DNA from: Rhizobium sp. SSA_523
GTDB lineage: Bacteria; Pseudomonadota; Alphaproteobacteria; Rhizobiales; Rhizobiaceae
Assembly (NCBI RefSeq): GCF_030435705.1
Contig: NZ_CP129381.1
Coordinates: forward strand, 1,116,001-1,180,000
Direction: 5' to 3'
DNA: 64,000 nt
Shown here: positions 7,971 to 16,187 of the stretch, piece after piece
How positions within the stretch are numbered: position 1 is the first letter of the stretch
Layout of the letters: every line of letters begins with the position of its first letter
The notes under the pieces: generated by a model
The model's input: only the letters and a program-made list of their open reading frames with translations
The model's database searches: none
What the model was told of the DNA's origin: nothing
Translations under genes and position numbers: made by a program

Positions 7971-8612
7971 ATGAATGATGCGCGAAAGCCTTCCCGTGGT
8001 CGGATGCAGGACGGCCCCGTCGTCTATGTCGTCGATGATGACCCCGGCATCCGCGAGGCGCTGGTCGATCTTTTCGCAACCATTTCGACGCAGGCCATTC
8101 CCTTCGAGACGGCACAGGATCTGTTGCAGAAGGCCGATCTGGAGCGGCCCGGCTGTATTCTGCTCGACGTCCGCCTGCCGGGCGGCAATGGCCTGGACGT
8201 CCAGCTGCATCTGGAAAAGCTCGGCAACCGGATGCCGATCATCTTCATGACCGGTCATGGCGATATTCCCATGACCGTGCGGGCCATGAAGGCCGGCGCC
8301 GTTGATTTTCTGGGCAAGCCCTTCCGCGATCAGGACATCATTGATGCGGTTGCCGCGGCCTTTGAGAAGGACCGCGAGAACCGCCAGCGCGCCGCCGCCA
8401 ACAGCGCTGTCCTGGATCTTGCAAAAAGCCTGACGCCGCGGGAGCGGGAAGTCATGGCAGCGGTGGCGCAAGGGTTGATGAACAAGCAGATCGCTTTCCA
8501 TCTCGGCATCAGCGAAATCACGGTCAAGCTTCACCGTGGCAATGTCATGCGCAAGATGGAGGCGCGGTCGGTCGCCGATCTGGTGCGCAAGGTGGAGATG
8601 CTGGGCCTATGA
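7971..8612 (+). CDS. FixJ-family two-component response regulator
   Basis: A 213-residue regulator. The receiver domain covers about residues 16-130, with the acidic pocket VDDD, the phospho-acceptor Asp66 in CILLDVRLPGGNG, the Thr in FMTGHGDIPM and the Lys in FLGKPF. A LuxR/FixJ-type helix-turn-helix follows at about 145-205 (LTPREREVMAAVAQGLMNKQ, then SEITVKLHRGNVMRKM). The start at ATG 7971 is chosen because GGAGAGG lies 7 bases before it; the TTG six bases upstream is too close to that site. The family usually works with a soluble or haem/GAF kinase, and the only kinase nearby is at 14548. It is the first gene of a probable operon with the receiver at 8697. Confidence 0.93.
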   Translation: MNDARKPSRGRMQDGPVVYVVDDDPGIREALVDLFATISTQAIPFETAQDLLQKADLERPGCILLDVRLPGGNGLDVQLHLEKLGNRMPIIFMTGHGDIPMTVRAMKAGAVDFLGKPFRDQDIIDAVAAAFEKDRENRQRAAANSAVLDLAKSLTPREREVMAAVAQGLMNKQIAFHLGISEITVKLHRGNVMRKMEARSVADLVRKVEMLGL

Positions 8613-8626
8613 CCAGCGGAACCTAC

Positions 8627-8639
8627 ACCCTTGTATGGT
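8627..8639 (+). promoter_or_regulatory. shared ACC-N3-GTATRRT element, copy 2
   Basis: ACCCTTGTATGGT, 57 bases before the receiver start at 8697. It overlaps an inverted repeat CCCTTG-N7-CAAGGG (8628-8646). The 10-mer GCGCATAAGG follows at 8659-8668, 19 bases downstream; the same 10-mer stands 17 bases downstream of copy 4. This copy lacks TATAAT, so the conserved pattern is not just a -10 box. Confidence 0.5.
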
Positions 8640-8696
8640 GCAAGGGCGGGATCTAAAGGCGCATAAGGGGGCAGTCAAACAAGAAGGCCCAAGCCA

Positions 8697-9068
8697 TTGC
8701 CCAAGATACCCGTCATCGCCATTGTGGACGACGATCCGTCGATCAGGGAAGCCCTCGACGATCTCGTCCTGTCCTGCGGTTACGAAAGCCGGCTGTTTGC
8801 CTCCGCGGAAGCCTTTCTGGCCGATGCCGACCGCGCCCGGATCGACTGCATGTTGGTGGATGTCAGGATGCCAGGCCTTACCGGAATTGAGTTGCAGGCG
8901 GCGCTGAATGCGCAGACAGCGCCCAAGCCGCCGATGATCTTCATGACATCCTATCGCGACGAGCGGACCAAGGCCGCCGCCATGGATGGCGGCGCCTTTG
9001 CCTTTCTGGGCAAGCCCGTCGATTTCAATCAGCTGGTCCATTGCCTCGAACAGGCGCTGAGACATTGA
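8697..9068 (+). CDS. stand-alone receiver-domain response regulator
   Basis: A 123-residue protein consisting only of a CheY-like receiver. The acidic pocket VDDDPS, Asp55 in CMLVDVRMPG, a Thr/Ser switch in FMTSYRD and Lys in FLGKPVDF are all present, so it should be phosphorylatable. It has no output domain. The start is TTG (LPKIPV), preceded by AGAAGG at good distance; no ATG or GTG fits. It follows a FixJ-type regulator by 84 bases and probably acts as a competing or relay receiver for the same kinase. The gene pair at 12253/12974 repeats this arrangement. Confidence 0.88.
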   Translation: MPKIPVIAIVDDDPSIREALDDLVLSCGYESRLFASAEAFLADADRARIDCMLVDVRMPGLTGIELQAALNAQTAPKPPMIFMTSYRDERTKAAAMDGGAFAFLGKPVDFNQLVHCLEQALRH

Positions 9069-9113
9069 TGTTTTGGCGCTACGGTTGGGCGCCTCCAAGC
9101 AGGAGCACGGATC

Positions 9114-9419
9114 ATGACCTACCGCTGTACCCATGTTGCGAGCATCGAAACCGTCAGTCCCCGGACGCTCGGCTGCGAGGAGTGTCTGAAGACGGGGCAG
9201 GTCTGGCTTCATCTGCGCCTCTGCCGAAGCTGCGGCCATGTCGGCTGCTGCGATCAGTCGCCCGGACGTCACGCCACCGCGCATTTTCACGCAACCGGCC
9301 ATCCGATCATCGAAGGCTATGATCCGCCGGAAGGGTGGGGATGGTGCTATGTCGACGAGACTGTCATCGACCTCCCGGACCAGACGCCGCAGCGAGGGCC
9401 GATCCCCCGCTTCTATTGA
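9114..9419 (+). CDS. UBP-type zinc-finger protein
   Basis: A 101-residue protein that is almost entirely one UBP-type (ubiquitin-hydrolase-like) zinc finger. Ordered metal ligands are visible: CTHVA near the start, CEECL at about 21-24, CRSCGHVGCCD at about 37-47, then HATAHFHATGHPII. In eukaryotes this fold binds the ubiquitin C-terminus. Bacterial versions have no established function and are often found beside thioredoxin-reductase-like flavoproteins, as here (55 bases before the next gene). The start is ATG, with GCAGGAG about 8 bases before. It is probably transcribed with the preceding receiver gene. Confidence 0.9.
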   Translation: MTYRCTHVASIETVSPRTLGCEECLKTGQVWLHLRLCRSCGHVGCCDQSPGRHATAHFHATGHPIIEGYDPPEGWGWCYVDETVIDLPDQTPQRGPIPRFY

Positions 9420-9473
9420 TCGGCCGGCAAAGCATTGGCCATGCGACGCGCAGACGAAAGTGAGGGACGACCG

Positions 9474-11159
9474 ATGCCAGATCTGAGCTCACGGCACCAC
9501 CAGATGTTTCCAGTCCTCACGCAGCAGCAGATCGAGACGGGAAAGCGCTTTGCAAGCGGCCCCGCGACGCGGTTTGAACCGGGCGCGTTCATCTACAGGG
9601 TGGGTGACAAGACGGCGCCCGCCTGGCTGGTTCTCGACGGCTCGATGGATGTCTTTCGGCATGAGGGGCTTTCCGGCGAGGCGCCGATCACCAGCCACGG
9701 CGCCGGCCAGTTGTCGGGCGAGGTCAACCAGTTGTCGGGGCGGCCGACATTTGCCGGCGCGCGTGCCGGAGCGAGTGGCTGCACGGCACTGCCTTTCGAT
9801 GCCGCACATTTGCGCGCCCTGGTGATCAGCGCCGCCGAAGTTGGCGAGATCATCATGCGCGCGCTCATTCTGCGCCGCGTCGGCTTGATCGATGCCGGCG
9901 CCGGCTCGGTCCTGATCGGCGTCGCCGGCACTGCCGGGCTGTCGCGCCTGCAGGGTTTTCTGACGCGCGGCGGATTTCCCTACACGGTCCTCGACGCCTC
10001 TATCGAGGGCGAAGGCAAGGCGCTGATGGAACGGCTCGGCATCCAGCCGTCCGAATTGCCGCTGATGGTATGCCCGGACGGAAGCATCCTGAAAAATCCG
10101 GCAGATGCCGAAGCCGCAAGATCGCTCGGCATGACGCCTGACCTGCCGGCCGGCCGGATCTTCGATGTCGCCGTTGTCGGTGCCGGCCCCTCCGGCCTGG
10201 CGACAGCCGTCTATGCTGCATCGGAAGGGCTCGATGTCGTCGTCATCGATGAACGCTCCGTCGGCGGACAGGCGGGTGCCTCGTCACGCATCGAAAACTA
10301 TCTCGGCTTTCCCACCGGAATTTCCGGCCATGCCCTGGCCGCCCGCGCCTACAACCAGGCGCTCAAGTTCGGCGCCGAAATGGTTCTCCCGGTGGCCGTC
10401 CAGAGCCTTCATCCGCCACAGGTGGTTGACGATCCGCTGACGCTGGAGCTTGCAGAGGGGCGCCGCGTTCAGGCCCGCTGCGTCGTGATCGCCTCCGGCG
10501 CCCGCTATCGACGCCCGGATGTGAGCGGGATCGCCGCTTTCGAAGGCGCCGGCGTTTCCTATTGGGCCTCTCCGATCGAAGCCAAGCTCTGCGCCGGTCA
10601 GGACGTGGTCCTGGTGGGCGGCGGCAACTCTGCGGGCCAGGCGATCGTGTTTCTGGCACCGCAGGTCAGAAACCTGCATCTTGTGGTGCGTCGGGGCCTG
10701 GAGGAAACCATGTCGCAATATCTGATCGACCGCATCCACGCCCTGCCCAACGTCATCTTCCACATACATTGCGAGGTGGAGGCTATCGCGGGCGAGCCTA
10801 GCCAGGGGCTGACTTCCGCCACGCTGCGCAATCGCCTCGACGGCAGCAGCACCACGCTGCCGATCCATCACATGTTCCTGTTCATCGGGGCCGATCCGAA
10901 TTCCGGCTGGATCAGCGATCGCGTCCAGACCGATGCCAAGGGTTTCATCGTGACCGGCCAGTCCTTCGACAGCCAGTGCGGCCACAGCCGGCAGCCCCTC
11001 CCCCTCGAGACAAGCTTGCCGAATGTCTTTGCAATCGGCGATGTGCGGGCAGGCTCGACCAAGCGCGTCGCGGCGGCCGTGGGCGAGGGTGCGGCGGTCG
11101 TGTCACAGATCCATACAGCCCTCAGCGCGTCCAGTCATCGCACCGCATCGCATCCTTGA
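9474..11159 (+). CDS. cyclic-nucleotide-binding-domain FAD oxidoreductase (thioredoxin-reductase-like)
   Basis: A 561-residue three-part protein. Residues 10-130 form a cNMP-binding beta-roll (FEPGAFIYRVGDK, GAGQLSGEVNQLSGRPTFAG). Residues 140-220 form a small thioredoxin-like fold ending VCPDGSILKNP. From about 235 there is a TrxR-type flavoprotein with FAD motif VVGAGPSGLATA, GGQAGASSRIENYLGFP and nucleotide motif VLVGGGNSAGQA, ending in the AIGDVRAGS FAD motif. The redox CxxC of thioredoxin reductase is absent: SYWASPIEA stands at that place. It is therefore not a thioredoxin reductase; the electron acceptor is unknown. The ATG at 9474 has GAGGGA about 8 bases upstream. Confidence 0.9.
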   Translation: MPDLSSRHHQMFPVLTQQQIETGKRFASGPATRFEPGAFIYRVGDKTAPAWLVLDGSMDVFRHEGLSGEAPITSHGAGQLSGEVNQLSGRPTFAGARAGASGCTALPFDAAHLRALVISAAEVGEIIMRALILRRVGLIDAGAGSVLIGVAGTAGLSRLQGFLTRGGFPYTVLDASIEGEGKALMERLGIQPSELPLMVCPDGSILKNPADAEAARSLGMTPDLPAGRIFDVAVVGAGPSGLATAVYAASEGLDVVVIDERSVGGQAGASSRIENYLGFPTGISGHALAARAYNQALKFGAEMVLPVAVQSLHPPQVVDDPLTLELAEGRRVQARCVVIASGARYRRPDVSGIAAFEGAGVSYWASPIEAKLCAGQDVVLVGGGNSAGQAIVFLAPQVRNLHLVVRRGLEETMSQYLIDRIHALPNVIFHIHCEVEAIAGEPSQGLTSATLRNRLDGSSTTLPIHHMFLFIGADPNSGWISDRVQTDAKGFIVTGQSFDSQCGHSRQPLPLETSLPNVFAIGDVRAGSTKRVAAAVGEGAAVVSQIHTALSASSHRTASHP

Positions 11160-11234
11160 AATCCTGGGCGGCAGCGAGCAGGTGACGGTCGTCTCGGCGC
11201 GATTTGCCTTGTCGCCGATCAGCACAACGGGAAA

Positions 11235-11255
11235 GCCGCTCCTGCGGGGAGCGGC
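11235..11255. terminator. possible terminator hairpin
   Basis: GCCGCTCC and GGAGCGGC form an 8-bp GC-rich stem with a 5-base loop, 75 bases after the oxidoreductase stop and between two convergent genes. There is no T-run on either side, so intrinsic termination is uncertain. Confidence 0.4.
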
Positions 11256-11339
11256 ATGATCCAGAACGACAGGGATGGAAACCGTGGCTTTAGCCCGGCC
11301 GCCGGCGCGATGGGGCGGCAGCCTGGCCGGGCAGCGTCG

Positions 11340-11918
11340 TCAGGTCTCGGCTGCCCGATGGATCCTGCGCTGCCGCCTCCAGGCCGCTGGCGTCGTTCCC
11401 GTCACGCGGCGAAACACGCGCGAGAGGTGGGACTGGTCGGCAAAACCGCAATCGAGGGCGATTTCGCAAAGAGCGGCATTGCTCTCCAGCATCAGGTCCT
11501 TCGCACGCCCGACACGGCGGCGGCAGATATAATTGTGTGGCGACGTGCCGAACGAGACTTTAAAGGCGGCCGAAAAATAGCTCGTGCTCAGGCGGACAAG
11601 CCTCGCCAGATCATCCGAGGTCATGCGGGCTGCCGGATCGGCATCGATGAACCGTCTGACGCGCTCGGCCTGCCAGGGCGCAAGTCCGCCCTGCGGCTGG
11701 ACGGCAGGGGCGACTGGACGATCAATGCCCGAATGCTGCCCGACAAGATTGGCCGCCCGCCTGACAAGATCCAGCGCGGCATCGCCTTCCCGCTCGGCCA
11801 GCGACATCGCCTTGGCCAGAAGATGGGCCACTTGATCGCCGGATCCCGTCAGCAGGGCCGCCGGATGGACCTCCCCGCCTCGTTCCATTTCGTTGACCCG
11901 GACGTGCATCGTGGACAT
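11340..11918 (-). CDS. AraC-family transcriptional regulator
   Basis: A 192-residue protein. The C-terminal 100 residues are a complete double helix-turn-helix AraC domain (MTSDDLARLVRLSTSYFSAA, then SHLSRVFRRVTGTTPAAWRR). The N-terminal 90 residues show no recognisable cupin and are short for the family. The start at 11918 is fixed by GGAGGT four bases before that ATG; the frame is open further upstream but without a ribosome site. It is convergent with the oxidoreductase and divergent from the second FixJ-type regulator. No target can be named. Confidence 0.88.
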   Translation of the reverse strand: MSTMHVRVNEMERGGEVHPAALLTGSGDQVAHLLAKAMSLAEREGDAALDLVRRAANLVGQHSGIDRPVAPAVQPQGGLAPWQAERVRRFIDADPAARMTSDDLARLVRLSTSYFSAAFKVSFGTSPHNYICRRRVGRAKDLMLESNAALCEIALDCGFADQSHLSRVFRRVTGTTPAAWRRQRRIHRAAET

Positions 11919-12252
11919 GGTGACCTCCATTGGATTGTGGCTTATCTGCTGGAGATCATCCATGGTCCGGCCGGGCAAAGATATTGTACCGTGAGCGATA
12001 GACACCAGACGAGGGTGCTAGGCGCACATACCAAGGTATAGTTGCGGCACCGCAGGCCGGCGGCTAAGGAAAGATCTCTCGGCAAAAGGGCCTGGCGGGA
12101 CCTGCCGGAATCCGGATCGCAGGCGGGGCTGAGGGCGCTGGCTCGCCGGGATCGGCAGCGATACCGGGACCTGCGATGGCTCACACTTTCCCTGTCGCGC
12201 GCGGACAGGGTGTCGCGCCACAGGCCAACCATCACGATCGATCGGTTCCAGC
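11919..12252. promoter_or_regulatory. divergent promoter region of AraC and FixJ-type regulator genes
   Basis: No gene is seen in these 334 bases. It contains the third shared element (12030-12042) and a GCGGCTAAGG sequence at 12060-12069, 17 bases after the element, resembling the GCGCATAAGG found at the same distance in copies 2 and 4. Confidence 0.5.
12030..12042 (+). promoter_or_regulatory. shared ACC-N3-GTATRRT element, copy 3
   Basis: ACCAAGGTATAGT, embedded in ATACC-AA-GGTAT (12028-12039), an inverted repeat that suggests dimer binding. It is 210 bases before the response-regulator start at 12253. Confidence 0.5.
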
Positions 12253-12888
12253 ATGACGCAAACCCCTCTCGTTCTTGTTGTCGACGACGAACCGATCATA
12301 CGAACCGCGATCGACAATCTGCTTCGATCCGTCGGCTACCGAGTGCGGTGCTTCGCCGCCACGGCGGATCTCTGTGACGACCCGGCCGGTCTGCAGGAGG
12401 CAGATTGCCTGATTCTCGACGTTCGCCTGCCCTTTACCAGCGGCCTCGATTTCCAGCAGACATTGGTTGCAATGGGCGTCGACATCCCGGTTGTTTTCGT
12501 GACGGGCCATGGGGATATTCCCATGTCGGTCAGGGCCATGAAGGCGGGAGCGGCCGATTTCCTGTCGAAGCCATATCGCGACCAGGACATGCTGGATGCA
12601 GTGGCCTGCGCATGCCGCAGGCGCGCCGCGACACGGAACGATATCCGTCTGGACGAGGAGCTCAGGGCGCGCTTCAGCTCCCTGACGGCACGGGAGCGGC
12701 AGGTCATGGAGCTGGTGACCAGCGGCCTGATGAACAAGCAGATCGCCGGTCATCTCGCCTTGAGCGAGATCACGGTGAAGGTCCATCGCGGCAAGATCAT
12801 GCGCAAGATGCAGGCCCGCACATTTGCCGATCTGGTCAAGATGAATGAGGCGCTCACCCGTCTCAACGCAACGCCGGCGGCCGGTTAA
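12253..12888 (+). CDS. FixJ-family two-component response regulator, paralogue
   Basis: A 211-residue regulator closely similar to the one at 7971. The receiver has VDDEP, Asp56 in CLILDVRLPF, VTGHGDIPMSVRAMKAGA and FLSKPYRD. The C-terminal LuxR/FixJ helix-turn-helix has LTARERQVMELVTSGLMNKQ and SEITVKVHRGKIMRKM. The two paralogues share the DNA-recognition helix almost exactly, so they may bind the same sites. The ribosome site before the ATG is weak. It is followed by a stand-alone receiver, repeating the order at 7971/8697, which implies duplication of a two-gene module. Confidence 0.93.
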   Translation: MTQTPLVLVVDDEPIIRTAIDNLLRSVGYRVRCFAATADLCDDPAGLQEADCLILDVRLPFTSGLDFQQTLVAMGVDIPVVFVTGHGDIPMSVRAMKAGAADFLSKPYRDQDMLDAVACACRRRAATRNDIRLDEELRARFSSLTARERQVMELVTSGLMNKQIAGHLALSEITVKVHRGKIMRKMQARTFADLVKMNEALTRLNATPAAG

Positions 12889-12901
12889 ACCCACGTATAA
12901 T
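12889..12901 (+). promoter_or_regulatory. shared ACC-N3-GTATRRT element, copy 4
   Basis: ACCCACGTATAAT begins right after the stop of the regulator at 12253. The 10-mer GCGCATAAGG (12919-12928) follows 17 bases later, identical to that downstream of copy 2. The element implies that the receiver gene has its own promoter. Confidence 0.5.
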
Positions 12902-12973
12902 CGAAAGGCGTTTTGCAAGCGCATAAGGTGGCTGCAGAGGCAAACCGGCCACAGCCGGAGATTGGCAAACCAG

Positions 12974-13351
12974 GTGCAGATCCCCCGGCGCATTTGCGTG
13001 ATCGATGACGAGGCCGAGCTTCTCCGCGCCACCAGCAGCCTGCTTCGCTCCTGCGGCTATTGCGTTGCGACATTCGTCTCGGCGGAAGATTTCCTAGCAG
13101 CCGGCCCTGTAGGCCAATGGGATTGCGTCATAGCGGACGTCCAGATGCGCGGCATGAGCGGTCTGGATCTTTACGCGGTGCTGCGCTTCCGGCAAGAGCG
13201 CGTGCCGTTCATCGTCATCACAGCCATGGCCGAAGGCGCGATCCGCGGCGCAACCCATGGCGGGTTATGCGTGCTGCAAAAGCCGTATCCTGCGGAACGT
13301 CTCCTCGCCTGCGTCGAAGAGGCCATTCGTTCATCAGGCAGCAGACCGTGA
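12974..13351 (+). CDS. stand-alone receiver-domain response regulator, paralogue
   Basis: A 125-residue single receiver domain with IDDEAE, Asp55 in CVIADVQMRG, VITAMAEGA and LQKPYPAE, so the phosphorylation set is complete. The start is uncertain. GTG 12974 aligns best with the paralogue at 8697, while TTG 12962 would add four residues; the frame stays open into the preceding gene but without family similarity. It is less conserved with its paralogue than the FixJ-type regulators are with each other. It probably shares a kinase with its neighbours and lacks any output domain. Confidence 0.85.
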   Translation: MQIPRRICVIDDEAELLRATSSLLRSCGYCVATFVSAEDFLAAGPVGQWDCVIADVQMRGMSGLDLYAVLRFRQERVPFIVITAMAEGAIRGATHGGLCVLQKPYPAERLLACVEEAIRSSGSRP

Positions 13352-13372
13352 CCAGGCCCTGTCACTTGAGAG

Positions 13373-13386
13373 CGAAGCATGCTTCG
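13373..13386. terminator. perfect 14-bp palindrome between convergent genes
   Basis: CGAAGCATGCTTCG lies 22 bases after the receiver stop and 82 bases before the end of the oppositely oriented AraC gene. As RNA it gives a 5-bp stem with a 4-base loop on both strands, without a T-run. It is read as a weak bidirectional terminator; a protein site is the alternative. Confidence 0.3.
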
Positions 13387-13468
13387 GCGACGGCTCGGCA
13401 GCCTTGCAATTCGAGCATGCGGGAAAACAGGAGGCGGAGGGAGCCGTTCGGCAGGATCATGACAGGCG

Positions 13469-14398
13469 TCAGCGCTTCGTCCTGCGATAGGCTCCGGGGG
13501 TCAGTCCGACATGACGACGGAAGGCGCGGCTGAAAGCGGCCTGCGAGGAAAAGCGACAGCGAAAGGCAATATCCGAGAGGGAGATGCCTGGCTCTTCAAG
13601 CAGCAACCGGGCATGGTCCAGGCGTCGGTCGGCAACATAATCGGACGGCGTCTTTCCCAGTGTCGCCTTGAAGGCCCTGGTGAAATGGTACCGGCTGAGG
13701 CAGGCAACGCTCGCAAGTTCGGCGACGGTAAAATCCGTCTCCAGATACGTCTCCACATAATCGATCACACGCTGCCGGCGCTCCTTGCTCAAGGCGCCGG
13801 CGCCTTCCTGCTGCGGGGCCCTGGGCAGGAAATTGCCCGAATAGGATGACAGGAGGTGAAGCGTCAGCGCCATCGACAATTGCTCGACGAGCATGTCGCC
13901 GGCCGCCGTTTCGCAGCGCATCTCGAGCAGGATCCGCTGACAGATCTGGCGGACGAATTCATCCTGCACATCCGCAAGATAGGCGATGCTGTCACAGCCG
14001 CCGGGCCGCGATGCAAGCTCGGATGCCGCGCGAAAGGGCTCTTCCGGAAGATAGAGATGCAGGACCTGCGGGATCGCCTCGGTCAACCGGATTGAATCCT
14101 CCTGAACGCCGACCGGACAAAACCACAGGGTTCCCGTCCGGGCAGGTGTCTTCTGGAGATCGCCATTGCCGCATCTCTGCACGATGCCGGACCGCGTGCC
14201 CTGCAGGGCCAGGGTGATCTCCATCTGGCTCCCACAAATCGCGGGTAATTCGCCTGCCGGGTGATTCCGCACTTCGGCGGCGAGGTTCCTCCATTGCCGG
14301 CTTCCCGAGGAATCGAGGACCCCGGCTTGGGGAAACTTCATTCTGCCATGATCATGCAATGACGACATCGGGGTGCCCGGAGTGAACCGGACGATCAT
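13469..14398 (-). CDS. AraC-family transcriptional regulator
   Basis: A 309-residue protein from the first ATG. The N-terminal 190 residues form a sensing domain in which only a cupin-like strand region (TLWFCPVGVQEDSIRLTE) can be suggested. The C-terminal double helix-turn-helix is clear: FTVAELASVACLSRYHFTRA, LGKTPSDYVADRRLDHARLL, then SDIAFRCRFSSQAAFSRAF and the final GLTPGAYRR. The start is uncertain: TTG 14422, ATG 14398 and ATG 14368 are possible and none has a good ribosome site. It is divergent from the histidine kinase and convergent with the receiver gene. Confidence 0.88.
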   Translation of the reverse strand: MIVRFTPGTPMSSLHDHGRMKFPQAGVLDSSGSRQWRNLAAEVRNHPAGELPAICGSQMEITLALQGTRSGIVQRCGNGDLQKTPARTGTLWFCPVGVQEDSIRLTEAIPQVLHLYLPEEPFRAASELASRPGGCDSIAYLADVQDEFVRQICQRILLEMRCETAAGDMLVEQLSMALTLHLLSSYSGNFLPRAPQQEGAGALSKERRQRVIDYVETYLETDFTVAELASVACLSRYHFTRAFKATLGKTPSDYVADRRLDHARLLLEEPGISLSDIAFRCRFSSQAAFSRAFRRHVGLTPGAYRRTKR

Positions 14399-14547
14399 AA
14401 TGGCCCAAGGCTGGCGCCGCAATGCCGATCACCCCTCGGCATCAACAAGCAAACCGGGATCAAACATCAGCACATAAGGCAAAGACGCCGCCCCCCGGCT
14501 GGATGGTACAGATAGGGCCCGATTGTCCTGCCCCAGGTCGTGATGAC

Positions 14548-16143
14548 ATGCAGCCCCTGATCGTGTTTGGCGAAGACCCCGACGAGACCCTGCTCCGGAC
14601 CGGCACCTGGAAGCCGGTGGCCGAGGGTGCGGACTGGGTTCTCTACGACATAGCACTGCCGCGCAAGTCCAGGCATCTAAAAGCCTTGGTCATGCCGTCC
14701 GATGCAAGCCTTGCCTCTCGTTTCGCCGAGGAGGCGGCCTCCCAGACCGGATCGAGCCGGCCTGGCGGATCGCCGGGCGCGGCAGGCCAGCCATTGACCC
14801 GGGCATCCGGACAGGAAAACTGTTTAGCAGACGGCGCGATGAGCCCTGCGCGCCGGGACACCGATGTCGAGACGGCGCTCGACATCGCGCTGACGCTAAC
14901 GGAGGACATCCACCTCGACCGGTTGATCGAGACGCTGATGACCAAGATGCTTGACCATTCGGGCGCCAGCAGCGGCTGTCTGTATCGGATCTGCGACGGC
15001 AGGCTGCATCTGGAAGCAAGGGCCTTGCGCGACACGAACCGCATCCTTGTGAGCATGGCGGGGGACGAATGGCAGGCAGCCGAACCATCGCGAGCCCTGA
15101 TCAGGGCGGCCCTGCAAAGCCGTACGCCCTTCATCGCAACGCGCTCCGAGCTCGGCTTTGCGGCTGCTGCAGAGAAGTCCGCCGCCGCCCGGGGCGATTT
15201 CCTCTGCGTGCCGCTGCTGCGTCGCGGCGACCTGACGGGACTTCTCTGCCTCCAGAATGACCGGCGCGACGGTGCCTTTGCCACGGATGCCCTCGCTTTG
15301 GTCAAGCTGCTCGCCTCGCAGGCCGCCATATCTCTCGAAAATGCCAGACTTCACGCGCGCCTTGTGCAGGAGAACGATTTGCGGGCGCGAAGCGAAGCAG
15401 CGCTTGCCTCTGCCAGAGGAGAGCTCGAAAGGAGCGCGCGCCTGACGATCCTGGGCGGCATAGCGGCGTCCGTGACGCATGAGATCGCCCAGCCCCTGGC
15501 GGCGATCGCCTCGAATGCGGGTGCCAGTCTCCGCTGGCTCCAGCGCGCGCAACCGGATCTCGAGGAGGCGGTCAGCAGCCTGAGCGCCATCTCTGCGAGC
15601 GTCGACCGTGCCCATGACATTATTCGTGCCCTGCGCGCGCTTGCAAAACAGGCACCCGGTGACGAACGGCCCGTCTGCCTCGACGATCTGATCGCCGACG
15701 TCATCCGGATCGCCGGCGCGGAGGTCGAACGACAGGGCGTCGAGCTCCTATGCGAGCTTGCGGCGCGGCCGGCAAAAATATGCGGCGATGCCACGCAACT
15801 GAAACAGGTGGTTCTCAATCTGCTGACCAATGCCATGGAGGCGGTAGAAGCGCTACCCAGGGAAAGGCGGCGCGTCATCCTGTCATCGTCCCTCTGCCAG
15901 GACACCATTGTCGTTGCGGTGCGCGACTTCGGCACGGGGATAGCACCCGCCTCCGCCGAGCGGCTCTTCGAGCCCATGTATACGACCAAGGCGAGCGGCA
16001 TGGGCATGGGCCTTTCGATCTGCCGATCCATCATCGAAACACATGGCGGGCATCTGAAAGCCCTGCCGCAGGAACCCGGGAGTCTTTTCTCCTTCGAACT
16101 GCCGATCCTGCGCCCGACAGCGCGGCAAGACCGGCCTGCATGA
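14548..16143 (+). CDS. soluble GAF-domain sensor histidine kinase
   Basis: A 531-residue kinase with no membrane segment. Residues 1-55 are not recognised. A GAF domain spans roughly 120-280 (LDRLIETLMTKMLDHSGASS, then FLCVPLLRRGDLTGLLCLQN, LKLLASQAAISLENARL), of the type found in AAA-linked multidomain kinases. The phospho-acceptor is His311 in SVTHEIAQPLAAIASNAGA. The ATPase part has N-box LLTNAMEAVEAL, G1 DFGTGIAP and G2 GMGMGLSICRSI. It is the only kinase in the island and so the likely phosphodonor for the two FixJ-type regulators and two receivers. ATG 14548 is favoured over an in-frame ATG at 14422, whose extra residues look non-coding. Confidence 0.9.
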   Translation: MQPLIVFGEDPDETLLRTGTWKPVAEGADWVLYDIALPRKSRHLKALVMPSDASLASRFAEEAASQTGSSRPGGSPGAAGQPLTRASGQENCLADGAMSPARRDTDVETALDIALTLTEDIHLDRLIETLMTKMLDHSGASSGCLYRICDGRLHLEARALRDTNRILVSMAGDEWQAAEPSRALIRAALQSRTPFIATRSELGFAAAAEKSAAARGDFLCVPLLRRGDLTGLLCLQNDRRDGAFATDALALVKLLASQAAISLENARLHARLVQENDLRARSEAALASARGELERSARLTILGGIAASVTHEIAQPLAAIASNAGASLRWLQRAQPDLEEAVSSLSAISASVDRAHDIIRALRALAKQAPGDERPVCLDDLIADVIRIAGAEVERQGVELLCELAARPAKICGDATQLKQVVLNLLTNAMEAVEALPRERRRVILSSSLCQDTIVVAVRDFGTGIAPASAERLFEPMYTTKASGMGMGLSICRSIIETHGGHLKALPQEPGSLFSFELPILRPTARQDRPA

Positions 16144-16187
16144 CCGGCGGTCTCGGCCGGAAAGCCCGTTTTTCTGCCTCCGCGATC

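Noticed and set aside
9474..11159. Annotation as thioredoxin reductase
   Set aside because: The CxxC redox pair is absent at its usual place and the protein carries an extra cyclic-nucleotide-binding domain, so the reaction cannot be thioredoxin reduction by the known mechanism.
14422..14547. N-terminal extension of the GAF kinase from an upstream ATG
   Set aside because: The extra 42 residues lack any domain and occupy the region that should hold the promoters of the two divergent genes; ATG 14548 is preferred, but the choice is not certain.
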